Assembly: GCF_039543825.1 (NCBI RefSeq)
Contig: NZ_BAABKM010000002.1
Location: 2,636,133-2,700,132, forward strand
Reading direction: 5' to 3'
Origin: Nocardioides conyzicola
GTDB lineage: Bacteria; Actinomycetota; Actinomycetes; Propionibacteriales; Nocardioidaceae
DNA: 64,000 nt
Shown here piece by piece: positions 9,436 to 18,079 of this stretch. The notes beneath the pieces are model-generated. The model made no database searches, had not been told where the DNA came from, and saw only the letters and a list, made by a program, of their open reading frames with translations. Position 1 is the first letter of the stretch. The number at the start of each line of letters is the position of its first letter. Position numbers and translations under genes: made by a program.

Positions 9436-10530
9436 CTAGTGGACACCGAGAATCCTAGCCAGGTCGTAGCTGACGGGCTCGTCGAGCTGCTCGTAGCCGC
9501 ACGACTCGGGGTCGCGGTCGGTGCGCCAGCGGCGGAACTGCGCGGTGTGCCGGAACCGTCGGCCCTCCATGTGGTCGTACGCCACCTCCAGCACCCGCTC
9601 GGGCCGCAGCGGCGTGAACGACAGGTCCTTGCCCTGGCTCCAGCGGCTCTGCGTGCCCGGGACGCGGTCCGGGTTGGCCGTCAGGAACTCGTTCCACCGC
9701 CCCCACGGGTGGTCGGCGATGTCGCAGACCAGTGGTTGGAGCTCCTCGATCAGCTCGGCGCGGCGCGCGGCCGTGAAGCTCGCGCTGACCCCGACGTGCT
9801 GCAGCTCGCCGTCCCGGTAGAGCCCGAGCAGGAGGCTGCCGAGGAGCGGCCTCTCGGGCGTGCTGGTCTTGTGCTCGCGATAGCCCGCCACCACGACGTC
9901 CGCGGTGCGCTCGTGCTTGATCTTGAGCATCGTGCGGGCGTTCTGCTGGTACGGCGCGGACAGCGGCTTGGCCACGACGCCGTCGAGCCCGGCGCCCTCG
10001 AACTGGTGGAACCAGTCCTCGGCCTCCGCCGGGTCGGTCGTCGTGCGGCTGAGGAAGCACGGCCCGGTGAGCCCGCCGAGCGCCTGCTCGAGCGCCGCGC
10101 GACGCTCGGAGAGCGGGCGGTCGGCGTACGACTCGTCGCCCAGCGCGAGCAGGTCGAAGGCGACGTACGACGCGGGCGTCTTCTCGGCCAGCATGTCGAT
10201 GCGGGACTGTGCCGGGTGGATGCGCTCCTGGAGCACCTCGAACTCGAGCCGCTCGCCGACGGACACGAAGATCTCGCCGTCGAGCACGCAGCGGTCCGGC
10301 AGCTGCTCGCGCATCGCGGCGACGACCTCGGGGAAGTAGCGGGTCAGCGGCTTGGTGTTGCGGCTGGCCAGCTCGACCTCGTCGCCGTCCTTGAAGACGA
10401 TGCACCGGAAGCCGTCCCACTTGGGCTCGAAGCTCAGGCCGTCGTACTTCGCCGGGTCGGGGATCCCCTTGACCGACTTCGCGAGCATCGGCTGGACGGG
10501 CGGCATGACGGGCAGGTCCACCTTGGCCAC
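9436..10530 (-). CDS. ligC: ATP-dependent DNA ligase, LigC type
   Basis: A 364-residue single-polypeptide ATP-dependent ligase resembling mycobacterial LigC. The adenylated lysine is in EPKWDGFR (K37). Further nucleotidyltransferase motifs are VLDGEI, FDLLALG, GLDGVVAK and MLKIKH, and the OB-fold contains LLGLYRDG and KDLSFTPLRPE. There are no polymerase or nuclease domains, unlike LigD, and no Ku gene nearby. The GTG at 10530 has AAGGG 5 nt upstream; the GTG at 10521 would match the mycobacterial N-terminus and is an alternative. It is divergent from the tRNA-Gln gene. Confidence 0.93.
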   Translation of the reverse strand: MAKVDLPVMPPVQPMLAKSVKGIPDPAKYDGLSFEPKWDGFRCIVFKDGDEVELASRNTKPLTRYFPEVVAAMREQLPDRCVLDGEIFVSVGERLEFEVLQERIHPAQSRIDMLAEKTPASYVAFDLLALGDESYADRPLSERRAALEQALGGLTGPCFLSRTTTDPAEAEDWFHQFEGAGLDGVVAKPLSAPYQQNARTMLKIKHERTADVVVAGYREHKTSTPERPLLGSLLLGLYRDGELQHVGVSASFTAARRAELIEELQPLVCDIADHPWGRWNEFLTANPDRVPGTQSRWSQGKDLSFTPLRPERVLEVAYDHMEGRRFRHTAQFRRWRTDRDPESCGYEQLDEPVSYDLARILGVH

Positions 10531-10563
10531 GCTAGCCCTTAGGGTGATCCAGTCCGTGGACAT

Positions 10564-10642
10564 TCCCCGGTTGGTCTGCCGGTAGGGCCCGCCTGACTTT
10601 GAATCAGGACTAGCGACGCAGGTTCGACTCCTGCCCGGGGAG
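10564..10642 (+). tRNA. tRNA-Gln (anticodon UUG)
   Basis: The cloverleaf shows acceptor TCCCCGG (10564-10570) pairing with CCGGGGA (10635-10641) and discriminator G10642. The anticodon stem is CCTGA/TCAGG around loop CTTTGAA, with TTG at 10599-10601. The T arm is GCAGG-TTCGACT-CCTGC. The weak U1-A72 pair and G73 are typical Gln identity elements. CCA is not encoded. Two oddities: the variable region is 9 nt (10609-10617) rather than 4-5, and two bases separate the D stem from the anticodon stem. The gene abuts glmU. Confidence 0.85.
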
Positions 10643-10643
10643 C

Positions 10644-12113
10644 ATGAGTAGTGAGCTGACGGTCATCGTCCTGGCTGCGGGTGGCGGCACCCGCATGAAG
10701 TCGAAGACCATGAAGGTGCTGCACCCGATCGGGGGTCGCAGCATGATCGGCCACGTCCTGGCGGCCGCCGCAGCGCTCGAGCCGGACCGGATCGTGGCCG
10801 TGGTCGGCCACCAGCGCGAGCAGGTCTCCGCCCACATCCTCGGGCTGGTGCCGGACGCGGTGCTGGCGGTCCAGGAGTCCCAGGACGGCACCGGCCACGC
10901 GGTGCGGGTCGCGATGGACGCGGTCGGGACGACGACCGGCACGGTGATCGTCGCGACCGGGGACACCCCGCTGCTGCAGGGCGACAGCCTGCGGGCGTTC
11001 GCCGCCGAGCACGAGGCCGCGCAGCGCAGCGTGAGCATCCTCAGCGGCCTCGTCGACGACCCCTTCGGCCTCGGCCGGGTGCTGCGCAACGAGGAGGGCG
11101 ACGTCGAGGCGATCGTCGAGGAGAAGGACGCGACGACCGACCAGCGCGAGATCCGCGAGATCAACTCGGGCATCCTGGCGTTCGACGCGGAGTTCCTGGT
11201 CGGGGCGCTGCCGCGGCTGAGCAACGACAACGCCAACGGCGAGTTCTACCTGACCGACACCATCTCGATCGCCCGCGAGGACGGCCTGACCGTCGGTGCC
11301 TACCCGATCGACGACGTGCTGCAGACCGAAGGCGTCAACGACCGGGTCCAGCTGGCGCGGCTCGGGGCCGAGCTCAACCGGCGCATCGTCACCCGCTGGA
11401 TGCGGGACGGCGTCACGGTGATGGATCCCGCGACCACCTGGATCGACGCCGACGTGGTGCTCGCCGCCGACGTCACGATCCTCCCCGGCACGCAGCTGCT
11501 CGGTGCCACCGTCGTCGGCGAGGACGCCGTCGTCGGTCCGGACTGCACGCTCAAGGACTGCGAGATCGGGCCGCGCGCCCGCGTCGTACGCACCCAGGGC
11601 GAGCTGGCGGTGATCGGCGAGGACGCCACCGTCGGGCCCTTCTCCTACCTGCGCCCCGGCACGGTCCTCGGCGCCCGCGGCAAGATCGGCGGGTTCGTCG
11701 AGACCAAGAACGCCGTGATCGGCGACGGCGCCAAGGTCCCGCACCTGTCGTACGTCGGCGACGCGGAGATCGGCGAGGGCACCAACATCGGCGCCGGCAC
11801 GATCTTCGCCAACTACGACGGCGTGCGGAAGCACCGCACCAAGGTCGGCAAGCACGCCCGGACCGCCTCCAACAACACCTTCGTCGCCCCGATCGAGATC
11901 GGGGACGGGGCCGCGACCGGAGCCGGGACCGTCGTACGCGGGGACGTGCCGCCTGGCGCCCTCGCGGTCTCGGCCGGGCCGCAGCGCAACATCGAGGGAT
12001 GGGCCCTCGCGAAGCGCGCGGGCACGGCTCAGGCCGAGGCCGCCGAGGCGGCGCTGTCCGACGGGTCGGGCGGCCGACCGGACGACGAGCAGCGCGTGGC
12101 AGAATCAGACTGA
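10644..12113 (+). CDS. glmU: Bifunctional N-acetylglucosamine-1-phosphate uridyltransferase / glucosamine-1-phosphate acetyltransferase
   Basis: Makes UDP-GlcNAc. The 489-residue product has an N-terminal pyrophosphorylase domain with VLAAGGGTRMKS (about 10-21) and NSGILAFD. A left-handed beta-helix acetyltransferase domain (about 250-460) contains LRPGTVLG, KIGGFVETKNA, LSYVGDAEIG and GAGTIFANYDG. The start ATG lies only 1 nt beyond the discriminator base of tRNA-Gln, so no separate leader exists. The tRNA's GGGGAG end is the only SD-like sequence. With GlmS it forms the amino-sugar pathway for wall and EPS. Confidence 0.97.
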   Translation: MSSELTVIVLAAGGGTRMKSKTMKVLHPIGGRSMIGHVLAAAAALEPDRIVAVVGHQREQVSAHILGLVPDAVLAVQESQDGTGHAVRVAMDAVGTTTGTVIVATGDTPLLQGDSLRAFAAEHEAAQRSVSILSGLVDDPFGLGRVLRNEEGDVEAIVEEKDATTDQREIREINSGILAFDAEFLVGALPRLSNDNANGEFYLTDTISIAREDGLTVGAYPIDDVLQTEGVNDRVQLARLGAELNRRIVTRWMRDGVTVMDPATTWIDADVVLAADVTILPGTQLLGATVVGEDAVVGPDCTLKDCEIGPRARVVRTQGELAVIGEDATVGPFSYLRPGTVLGARGKIGGFVETKNAVIGDGAKVPHLSYVGDAEIGEGTNIGAGTIFANYDGVRKHRTKVGKHARTASNNTFVAPIEIGDGAATGAGTVVRGDVPPGALAVSAGPQRNIEGWALAKRAGTAQAEAAEAALSDGSGGRPDDEQRVAESD

Positions 12114-12144
12114 ACCCTCTCCGGCGACCGAGGAGCAACAAACC

Positions 12145-13125
12145 GTGACCGGAATGAAGAAGACCACCGAGAAGAACCTGATGGTCTTCAGCGGACGGGC
12201 CCACCCCGTGCTCGCGGAGGAGGTGGCCCGGCTGCTCGGCACCGACCTGGTGCCGACCTCGGCGTACGAGTTCGCGAACTCGGAGATCTACGTCCGCTAC
12301 GAGGAGTCCGTCCGCGGGTGCGACGCCTTCGTGATCCAGAGCCACACGGCCCCGATCAACGAGTGGATCATGGAGCACCTGATCATGGTCGACGCCCTGA
12401 AGCGGGCGAGCGCCAAGCGGATCACGGTCGTCATGCCGTTCTACGGCTACGCCCGCCAGGACAAGAAGCACCGCGGCCGCGAGCCGATCTCGGCCCGGCT
12501 GATGGCCGACCTCTTCAAGACCGCCGGCGCCGACCGGCTGATCGCGGTCGACCTGCACGCCGACCAGGTCCAGGGCTTCTTCGACGGCCCCGTCGACCAC
12601 CTGATGGCGCTGCCGATCCTGGCCGACCACATCAAGACCAAGTACGGCACCCAGCCGCTCGCGATCGTCTCCCCGGACGCCGGACGGATCAAGGTCGCCG
12701 AGCGCTGGTCGGCCCGCCTCGGCGGCGCCCCGCTGGCGTTCATCCACAAGTCGCGCCGCACCGACCGGCCCAACGAGACCGTGGCCAACCGCGTCGTCGG
12801 TGACGTCACCGGCCGGATGTGCGTGCTCGTCGACGACATGATCGACACCGGCGGCACCATCGCCAACGCGGCGGACGCGCTGATGGCCGACGGCGCCGCG
12901 GGCGTCGTCATCGCGGCGACCCACGCGATCCTGTCCGGCCCCGCCGTCGACCGGCTGAAGAACTGCCCGGCCGTCGAGGTCGTCGTCACCAACACGCTGC
13001 CGCTGAACTCCGAGCAGGAGTTCGACAAGCTCACCTGCCTGTCGATCGCGCCGCTGGTCTCCCGGGCGATCCGCGAGGTCTTCGAGGACGGCTCCGTGAC
13101 CTCGATGTTCGACGGGCACACCTGA
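12145..13125 (+). CDS. prs: Ribose-phosphate pyrophosphokinase
   Basis: Makes PRPP from ribose-5-phosphate and ATP for nucleotide, His and Trp synthesis. The 326-residue product has FSGRAHPVLAEEV, FANSEIYVRY, the PYGYARQDKK-like FYGYARQDKKH motif, DLHADQVQGFF, and the PRPP-binding loop VLVDDMIDTGGT. The GTG start at 12145 is supported by GAGGAG 9 nt upstream. It lies 31 bp after glmU, a common actinobacterial pairing, so the two are probably cotranscribed. The next gene is convergent, 11 bp away. Confidence 0.97.
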   Translation: MTGMKKTTEKNLMVFSGRAHPVLAEEVARLLGTDLVPTSAYEFANSEIYVRYEESVRGCDAFVIQSHTAPINEWIMEHLIMVDALKRASAKRITVVMPFYGYARQDKKHRGREPISARLMADLFKTAGADRLIAVDLHADQVQGFFDGPVDHLMALPILADHIKTKYGTQPLAIVSPDAGRIKVAERWSARLGGAPLAFIHKSRRTDRPNETVANRVVGDVTGRMCVLVDDMIDTGGTIANAADALMADGAAGVVIAATHAILSGPAVDRLKNCPAVEVVVTNTLPLNSEQEFDKLTCLSIAPLVSRAIREVFEDGSVTSMFDGHT

Positions 13126-13136
13126 GTCAGCAGGGG

Positions 13137-13901
13137 TCAGGGACCGCCGACGGTCTCGTGGGGGGCCCAGTCGGCCCGCCAGGCGAGCGCCACGGCGGAG
13201 AGCTGTGACTTGGCGCCGAGCTTGCTGAGCACCTGCTTGATCTGGGTCCGGACGGTCGCGATCGACACGACGTGGTCGCGCGCGATGACGTCGGCGGACC
13301 TGCCCTGCATCAACGCCCAGAGGATCTTCGCCTCGGCGGGCGTCAGGGCGGCGAGGGCGCCGCGTGGGTCATGTCCCCGCTCGGCAGGCCTCGGGGTGTC
13401 GCACGGACGTGGAGGGCCGCCGGAGGGCTGCCGATCGCGCCGCTCCGCCTCCCGCCAGACCGCTCGTACGACGTCGGCGACACCGCCGGTGTTCCAGAAC
13501 GTCGTCGCGCCGGCGCCGAGGTAGCGGCGGGCGTCCTCGAGATGGAGGTGATCACCGCACACCAGCACGCTCACCCCGTGCCGGCTGACCTGCTCGACGA
13601 GGGCGATGGTGTCGATCATGCCCCCGGGCGACAGGCTGAGGATGACGACGTCGGCGCGCGACCTGAGGATGGCGTCGCGTGCCGCGGCGGTCGTCGTGCA
13701 CGACTGGAGCGGCACCGGGGTGGCCTCGAAGATGCCCGCGAGGGACAGCCCGATCGCCTCGGCGACCAGAGCATGCCGGTCGACGACCGCGACCCGGGGG
13801 CGACGAGCAGCACACCTCGGCGGAGCCTGGGCGGCGTGCGGCGCGTGGGCGCGTGGCCCGCGCGCGCTCTTCGGGCGAGGTGCAAGTGCCTGCTCTGGCA
13901 T
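13137..13901 (-). CDS. LuxR/NarL-type regulator with degenerate receiver domain
   Basis: A 254-residue protein. The N-terminal basic, Pro/Ala-rich tail (1-34) precedes a receiver-like domain (about 35-155). The first strand is RVAVVDRHALVAEA, but the phospho-acceptor position after strand 3 reads VVILSLS, so the aspartate is missing. The C-terminal LuxR HTH (about 188-250) contains LTPAEAKILWAL and VSIATVRTQIKQVLSKL. It is a paralog of the regulators at 15651, 18080 and 25012 and probably acts without phosphorylation. The ATG at 13901 has GGGGGA upstream. A CCCGATAGTCCGA box lies 92 bp upstream. Confidence 0.85.
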   Translation of the reverse strand: MPEQALAPRPKSARGPRAHAPHAAQAPPRCAARRPRVAVVDRHALVAEAIGLSLAGIFEATPVPLQSCTTTAAARDAILRSRADVVILSLSPGGMIDTIALVEQVSRHGVSVLVCGDHLHLEDARRYLGAGATTFWNTGGVADVVRAVWREAERRDRQPSGGPPRPCDTPRPAERGHDPRGALAALTPAEAKILWALMQGRSADVIARDHVVSIATVRTQIKQVLSKLGAKSQLSAVALAWRADWAPHETVGGP

Positions 13902-13993
13902 ATCGTCCCCCTGACTACCAGTCTGATCTGAAGTCGAGCACCGATGAGGAGCGGGCGCACGTCCCTAGAGCAAGTTGACTCGAAAGGGCTACT

Positions 13994-14006
13994 CCCGATA
14001 GTCCGA
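13994..14006 (-). promoter_or_regulatory. Variant EPS box upstream of the 13137 regulator
   Basis: CCCGATAGTCCGA, a partial palindrome. It resembles the CCCAATAGTCGGG site at 26628 and, less closely, the CCCCAA-TTGGGG boxes elsewhere in the EPS locus. It is the weakest member of the set. Confidence 0.3.
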
Positions 14007-14034
14007 CCGGGCCACGAAACAGGGCCGAGACCCG

Positions 14035-15621
14035 TCAGTACGCGCCCCGATGGCCGACGACGGCCCGCACGGTCCGCAGGAGGATCTCGACGTCCATCGC
14101 GAGCGACCAGTTGTCGACGTAGTGGAGATCCAGGCGGACCGACTCCTCCCAGGAGAGGTCGGAGCGGCCGGACACCTGCCAGAGACCGGTGAGCCCGGGC
14201 TTGACGGCCAGGCGGTGGTGCGGTTCGACGCCGTACCGCTCGACCTCCTGCGGCAGGGCGGGCCGCGGCCCGACCAGGGACATGTGGCCGAGGAGCACGT
14301 TCAGCAGCTGGGGGAGCTCGTCCAGGGAGTAGCGCCGCAGCAGCCCACCGATCCGCGTGATCCGCGGGTCGCGGCGCATCTTGAAGAGGACGCCGTCGCT
14401 CTCGTTGTCGTCGGCGAGTGACGCGACCCGACGATCGGCGTCGACCTCCATCGTGCGGAACTTGTACATCGTGAACGTCCTGCCGTCGCGGCCGACCCGG
14501 GTCTGCCGGAACAGGGAGCCGCCCGCCGAGTCGACGCGGATCGCGACCCCGATCGCGACGAGCAGCGGGAGGAACGCCAGGAGTGCGAGAGCCGCCAGGG
14601 CGCGTTCGGTCACGCCCTTCACCCGCCGGGCGAGCGAGGGAGTGGTCGTCGGCCGGAGGTGGATGAGCCCACGGTCGCCGCCCGCGACCAACGTGGCCCG
14701 GGCGGCAGCGACGTCGAGCAGACCGGTCGCCAGGAAGACGTCCAGCCCCGCGTCGTGGGCGAGCCACGACAGCCGCCGAGCCGTCGCCGGACAGAGATCC
14801 CGACCCGGTGCCAGGAGGACCCCGGTGGCGCCCGTGTCGGCCGCAGCCGACACGACGTCTCCGATGCCCCGGTAGGTCGGCATGCCGTGCTCCTGCGCGG
14901 CCGCGTGACCGTCGGCGTCCTCGTCGTCGACGCAGACCGCCGTGACCCGCCAGCGCGACGCCGGTCCTCGGTCGAGGTCGAGCAGCAGGCGACGTACGTC
15001 GTCGCCCTCGCCGGCTATCACGACCCGAACCGGGTGCCAGGTGCGGACGGCGGCGAGCAGCACGGCGCGTGGGACGACGGCCGCGACGGCGAGGGCCGCC
15101 GTCAGGGCCAGCAGCTGGGCCGATGTCACCCGGAGGTCGAGCAGGGCGTCCGCTGTCCAGCAGCAGAGGCCCACGGCCAGGAGGGTCCGGCCGACGGATC
15201 CCGGACCCGGGGCGAGTGCCGAGTCCGACCGACGTCCTGCGTTGGCGAGTGCTGCGGTGCACCAGAGGGCGGCGAAGAGGACCAGGGTCGCGGGGCTGGT
15301 CGTCAGGGCCTTGTCCCGGGCGACCAGCACGGCCAGAACCGTGCTCGTGACCGCCACGTCCGCGGCGACGAGCCAGACCCGGGCCGAGCGCAGCGCGCGG
15401 GGCAGCCGGACGCCCGCGTGGCGGGTCTCGTCCCGGTCGTCGACGGCGGACACCCTCACCAGCTGGAGCGACTCGGGCCGGGTGTCCGACGGCGCCGCCT
15501 CCGCCTGTGCCCCCCAGGGTGTCAACGCCGTCAACGCCACCGCTCCTCGACCTCGGGGTCGGCCGGTGCCGACGAATCCGGATGGTGCCAAGAATCTAGG
15601 CAGGTACGCCGGGTGGGACAT
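14035..15621 (-). CDS. Polyprenyl glycosylphosphotransferase (WbaP/CpsE-like initiating sugar transferase)
   Basis: Transfers a sugar-1-phosphate to undecaprenyl phosphate to start repeat-unit assembly at the inner leaflet. The 528-residue product has four hydrophobic N-terminal segments (about 80-200) and a Rossmann-like middle domain (VRVVIAGEGDDVRRLL). The C-terminal bacterial sugar transferase domain (about 345-528) contains MYKFRTMEVDA, YSLDELPQLLNVLLG, SLVGPRP and KPGLTGLWQVSGRSD. It ends HRGAY. Sugar specificity is unclear. The start is the ATG at 15621, which overlaps a CCCCATATGAGG box. It is probably the committed step of the EPS pathway here. Confidence 0.93.
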   Translation of the reverse strand: MSHPAYLPRFLAPSGFVGTGRPRGRGAVALTALTPWGAQAEAAPSDTRPESLQLVRVSAVDDRDETRHAGVRLPRALRSARVWLVAADVAVTSTVLAVLVARDKALTTSPATLVLFAALWCTAALANAGRRSDSALAPGPGSVGRTLLAVGLCCWTADALLDLRVTSAQLLALTAALAVAAVVPRAVLLAAVRTWHPVRVVIAGEGDDVRRLLLDLDRGPASRWRVTAVCVDDEDADGHAAAQEHGMPTYRGIGDVVSAAADTGATGVLLAPGRDLCPATARRLSWLAHDAGLDVFLATGLLDVAAARATLVAGGDRGLIHLRPTTTPSLARRVKGVTERALAALALLAFLPLLVAIGVAIRVDSAGGSLFRQTRVGRDGRTFTMYKFRTMEVDADRRVASLADDNESDGVLFKMRRDPRITRIGGLLRRYSLDELPQLLNVLLGHMSLVGPRPALPQEVERYGVEPHHRLAVKPGLTGLWQVSGRSDLSWEESVRLDLHYVDNWSLAMDVEILLRTVRAVVGHRGAY

Positions 15622-15636
15622 GCCTCATATGGGGCA
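15621..15636 (-). promoter_or_regulatory. Variant EPS box at the start of the sugar transferase
   Basis: On the minus strand this reads TGCCCCATATGAGGCA, an imperfect palindrome that includes the ATG of the sugar transferase. It shares CCCCA and a G-rich right arm with the EPS box set. Confidence 0.35.
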
Positions 15637-15650
15637 ATAGCCGAGGTCGT

Positions 15651-16361
15651 TCAGTCGGAGCTGCGAGGTGGCCTGCGCTCGGAGGGAGGGCGCCACGACG
15701 ACTGGTTGGCGAGGCCGACCGCGGCGAGCTGGGAGGACACCTCGAGCTTGGCCAGGATCGACTTCACCTGGGTGCGGACCGTGGCTGCCGAGACGACGCT
15801 GCTCGCGGCGATGTCGCTCACGGTGTGGCCCTGCATCAGCTCGCCGAGCACCACCTCCTCACGAGGCGTCAGCAGCGCGAGGCGGGACTCGAGCGCGCCG
15901 CGCTCCTTGGTCTGCTCCTGCCAGTGCGCGATCAGCGCCTCGCGCTCCTCGACGTCGATCACCGGGAAGCCCTGGTTGATCCGACGCACGGTCGAGAGGA
16001 TCTCGTTGAGTGGTTGGGACTTGCTCAGCACCTTGCGCGCGCCGTTGCGCAGCGCTTCCCCCCACCGCGCTCGGTCGGTCGCCGCCGTCACCACGACCAC
16101 GTTGGCGCCCGTCCTGACGATCGGCGTGATCAAGCGGATCCCGTCCCCGAACTGACCGAGGTCGAGGTCGAGCAGGACGATGCGGGGGTGCAGGCGCACG
16201 ACGGACGCCAGGAGGGCCTGGGCGGCGCTGACCTCGGGGATGGGGAGTCGTCGTACGTCGTAGCCGTCCAGGTTGAGAGCGAGCTCGAGCGACTCCGCGA
16301 ACAAGGCGTGGTCCTCGATGATCAGGACCCGGAGCTGTCTACGCGGTGCTGGCGTGGTCAC
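15651..16361 (-). CDS. NarL/LuxR-family response regulator, cognate to the 16339 kinase
   Basis: A 236-residue response regulator. The receiver domain (about 10-130) has an acidic pocket in LIIEDHALFAES, the phospho-acceptor aspartate in IVLLDLDLG (D65) and a conserved lysine in KVLSK. The LuxR HTH (about 170-230) contains LTPREEVVLGEL and VSAATVRTQVKSILAKL. The GTG at 16361 overlaps the end of the histidine kinase gene by 23 bp, giving a translationally coupled two-component pair. The ATG at 16406 is a longer alternative. Confidence 0.9.
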   Translation of the reverse strand: MTTPAPRRQLRVLIIEDHALFAESLELALNLDGYDVRRLPIPEVSAAQALLASVVRLHPRIVLLDLDLGQFGDGIRLITPIVRTGANVVVVTAATDRARWGEALRNGARKVLSKSQPLNEILSTVRRINQGFPVIDVEEREALIAHWQEQTKERGALESRLALLTPREEVVLGELMQGHTVSDIAASSVVSAATVRTQVKSILAKLEVSSQLAAVGLANQSSWRPPSERRPPRSSD

Positions 16362-17790
16362 CCACTGCCTCCTCCGCCATGGGCAGCCCGAGGATGAACG
16401 TCGCACCCGGCCCGGCCCGGTCCTCCAACCGGAGATACCCGCCGAGGTCCAGGCTCAACAGTCGGGCCGAGGCCAGACCGACCCCTTGCCCGTCCGACGA
16501 CGGACCGCGCCTGCCCCAGTCGAAGACGGCATGCCGCACGTGACGCTCGACGCCAGGACCCGAGTCCGTGACCACGATCTCGACCGAGCCCCGCGTCGTC
16601 CGGACCACGAGGTCGGCACGGCTGCGCGGCGCATGGCGCTGCACGTTGCCGAGCAGGATGCTCACGATCTCGGCGATGTCGTCGGGGCGGCCGTGCGCGC
16701 ACGTCCCGGTGGGCTGCCAGGCGATTCGACAGCCGGCCGCGCGCTGACGCTCCACCACGGGTCCCAGCACTGTGTCGAGGTCGACCCGTCCCGGTGGCGC
16801 CGACGGCCGGCCGCTGATCAGCCTGGTCATCCGGTCCAGCTCGGACTCCATCATCTGCTCGAGCTGGGACCGGCGCAGCTCGCTGATGCCTGACTGATGG
16901 TGCAGGAGGCGGGTGGCCGACGACAGGCCGGCCACGGTCGCACGCAGCTCGTGGAGCCTGGTCTGGTCGTCGTGCAGGCCCAGCTCGGCCTTCTTGAGGC
17001 GGCGCTGGAGGACGGCGACCGCCTCGCTCTCGGCGAGGATCGAGTGACGGGCCAGCACGAACGCAGTCGCCACCAGGACGGCGGCGCCGAGGAGGTTGGT
17101 GGCGATGCTGACCGAGGTCAGCCACTGCGGCGCCTCCTGGGGGAAGGCAGCGGCCTGGCCCACGCCGAGGAGCACGCTGGCCACGCACAGGCGGCGGCGG
17201 AGCCACGGCGAGAAGGCGCGGAAGCGGGCCAGGGCCACGGCGTTCACGGCTCCGACAGCGGTCAGGGTCACCACGATCACGGCGTAGGCGCCGGTGGGCG
17301 GAGCCGTCAGAGGGAGCGCGAGCAGGACCTCGCGTCCGGTCGTCACGAGCAACCCCAGCACCAGTCCCGCCACGAGCGGGTCGTGTCGCACGGGGAGACG
17401 CTCGGACCAGACGACGAGGAGCCCCAGACCCAGGGTCGTGAAGATCTGGTAGCTGGCGATCCAGGCGGCGCCCTCCTGGGGCCGCGGTCCCGTTCCCAGC
17501 GTCAGCACGAACCAGTGCAGACCCTGCAGCGAGAAAGCCACCACGGCGGTGACCAGCCAGGCGGTGGTCTGGGCCAGTCCGACCCTCCAGTGGGTGTAGA
17601 AGAGGACGCCGGCGCACAGCACCGCGATGTCGGCGAGCAGCGCGCTCATCATGGCGACGGACTCGATCCCGAGGGCGGGCCCAGCGGCGTCGCGCCAGAG
17701 CAGGGCGACGAGCGCGAGCACGAGAGCGCCGGCGGCCACGCCGGACCTGCGACCGTCGGTCGCCTTGAAGGATGCCTGCAGCTGCGACAT
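16339..17790 (-). CDS. Membrane sensor histidine kinase
   Basis: A 483-residue protein. About seven hydrophobic segments (residues 15-255) form a membrane sensor without a recognisable extracellular domain. A coiled-coil and dimerisation region follows (about 265-325), with the likely phospho-acceptor histidine in RLHELRATVAGL. The HATPase domain (about 370-475) has N-box LLGNVQRHAP, G1 VTDSGPGVE and G2 GQGVGLASARLL. It is first in the operon with the response regulator at 15651. The signal sensed is unknown. A CCACAATTTGGGG box lies about 154 bp upstream. Confidence 0.9.
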   Translation of the reverse strand: MSQLQASFKATDGRRSGVAAGALVLALVALLWRDAAGPALGIESVAMMSALLADIAVLCAGVLFYTHWRVGLAQTTAWLVTAVVAFSLQGLHWFVLTLGTGPRPQEGAAWIASYQIFTTLGLGLLVVWSERLPVRHDPLVAGLVLGLLVTTGREVLLALPLTAPPTGAYAVIVVTLTAVGAVNAVALARFRAFSPWLRRRLCVASVLLGVGQAAAFPQEAPQWLTSVSIATNLLGAAVLVATAFVLARHSILAESEAVAVLQRRLKKAELGLHDDQTRLHELRATVAGLSSATRLLHHQSGISELRRSQLEQMMESELDRMTRLISGRPSAPPGRVDLDTVLGPVVERQRAAGCRIAWQPTGTCAHGRPDDIAEIVSILLGNVQRHAPRSRADLVVRTTRGSVEIVVTDSGPGVERHVRHAVFDWGRRGPSSDGQGVGLASARLLSLDLGGYLRLEDRAGPGATFILGLPMAEEAVGDHASTA

Positions 17791-17943
17791 GGCGTGGTCT
17801 CCCCCGTCTTACGCCCCCGCTCGCCGGACAGACGCCGAAGGGCGGACCAAGCTGGACCCTCGATGCCATCCGTTGGTCAGGATGACACAAACTGCAATAT
17901 CCGTGGCCGGATCGCGTCATTGCAGGCGGATTGAGTGGCCATA

Positions 17944-17956
17944 CCACAATTTGGGG
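17944..17956. promoter_or_regulatory. EPS box in the 17791-18079 divergent region
   Basis: CCACAATTTGGGG, preceded by ATA. Read on the minus strand toward the kinase operon it is CCCCAAATTGTGG followed by TAT, which is shared with the 25851 site. The 289-bp gap also holds a second palindrome at 18011. I see no gene or terminator in it. Confidence 0.55.
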
Positions 17957-18010
17957 AAGGGATTCGTCAGCGACACACCTCAGGGGTGCGGCTGGTACAG
18001 ACCGCGTCAT

Positions 18011-18022
18011 CCCGAAATCGGG
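18011..18022. promoter_or_regulatory. Perfect palindrome CCCGAAATCGGG, variant EPS box
   Basis: A perfect 12-bp palindrome about 57 bp upstream of the 18080 regulator. It has the same C-run/AT-core/G-run layout as the CCCCAA-TTGGGG set. A second inverted repeat, GGGGAGA/TCTCCCC, overlaps its right end (about 18021-18045). Confidence 0.4.
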
Positions 18023-18079
18023 GGAGATCGGTGATCCCTCTCCCCGTCCGTCGGTCTCGCTGTCCGACCATGGCAGGCG

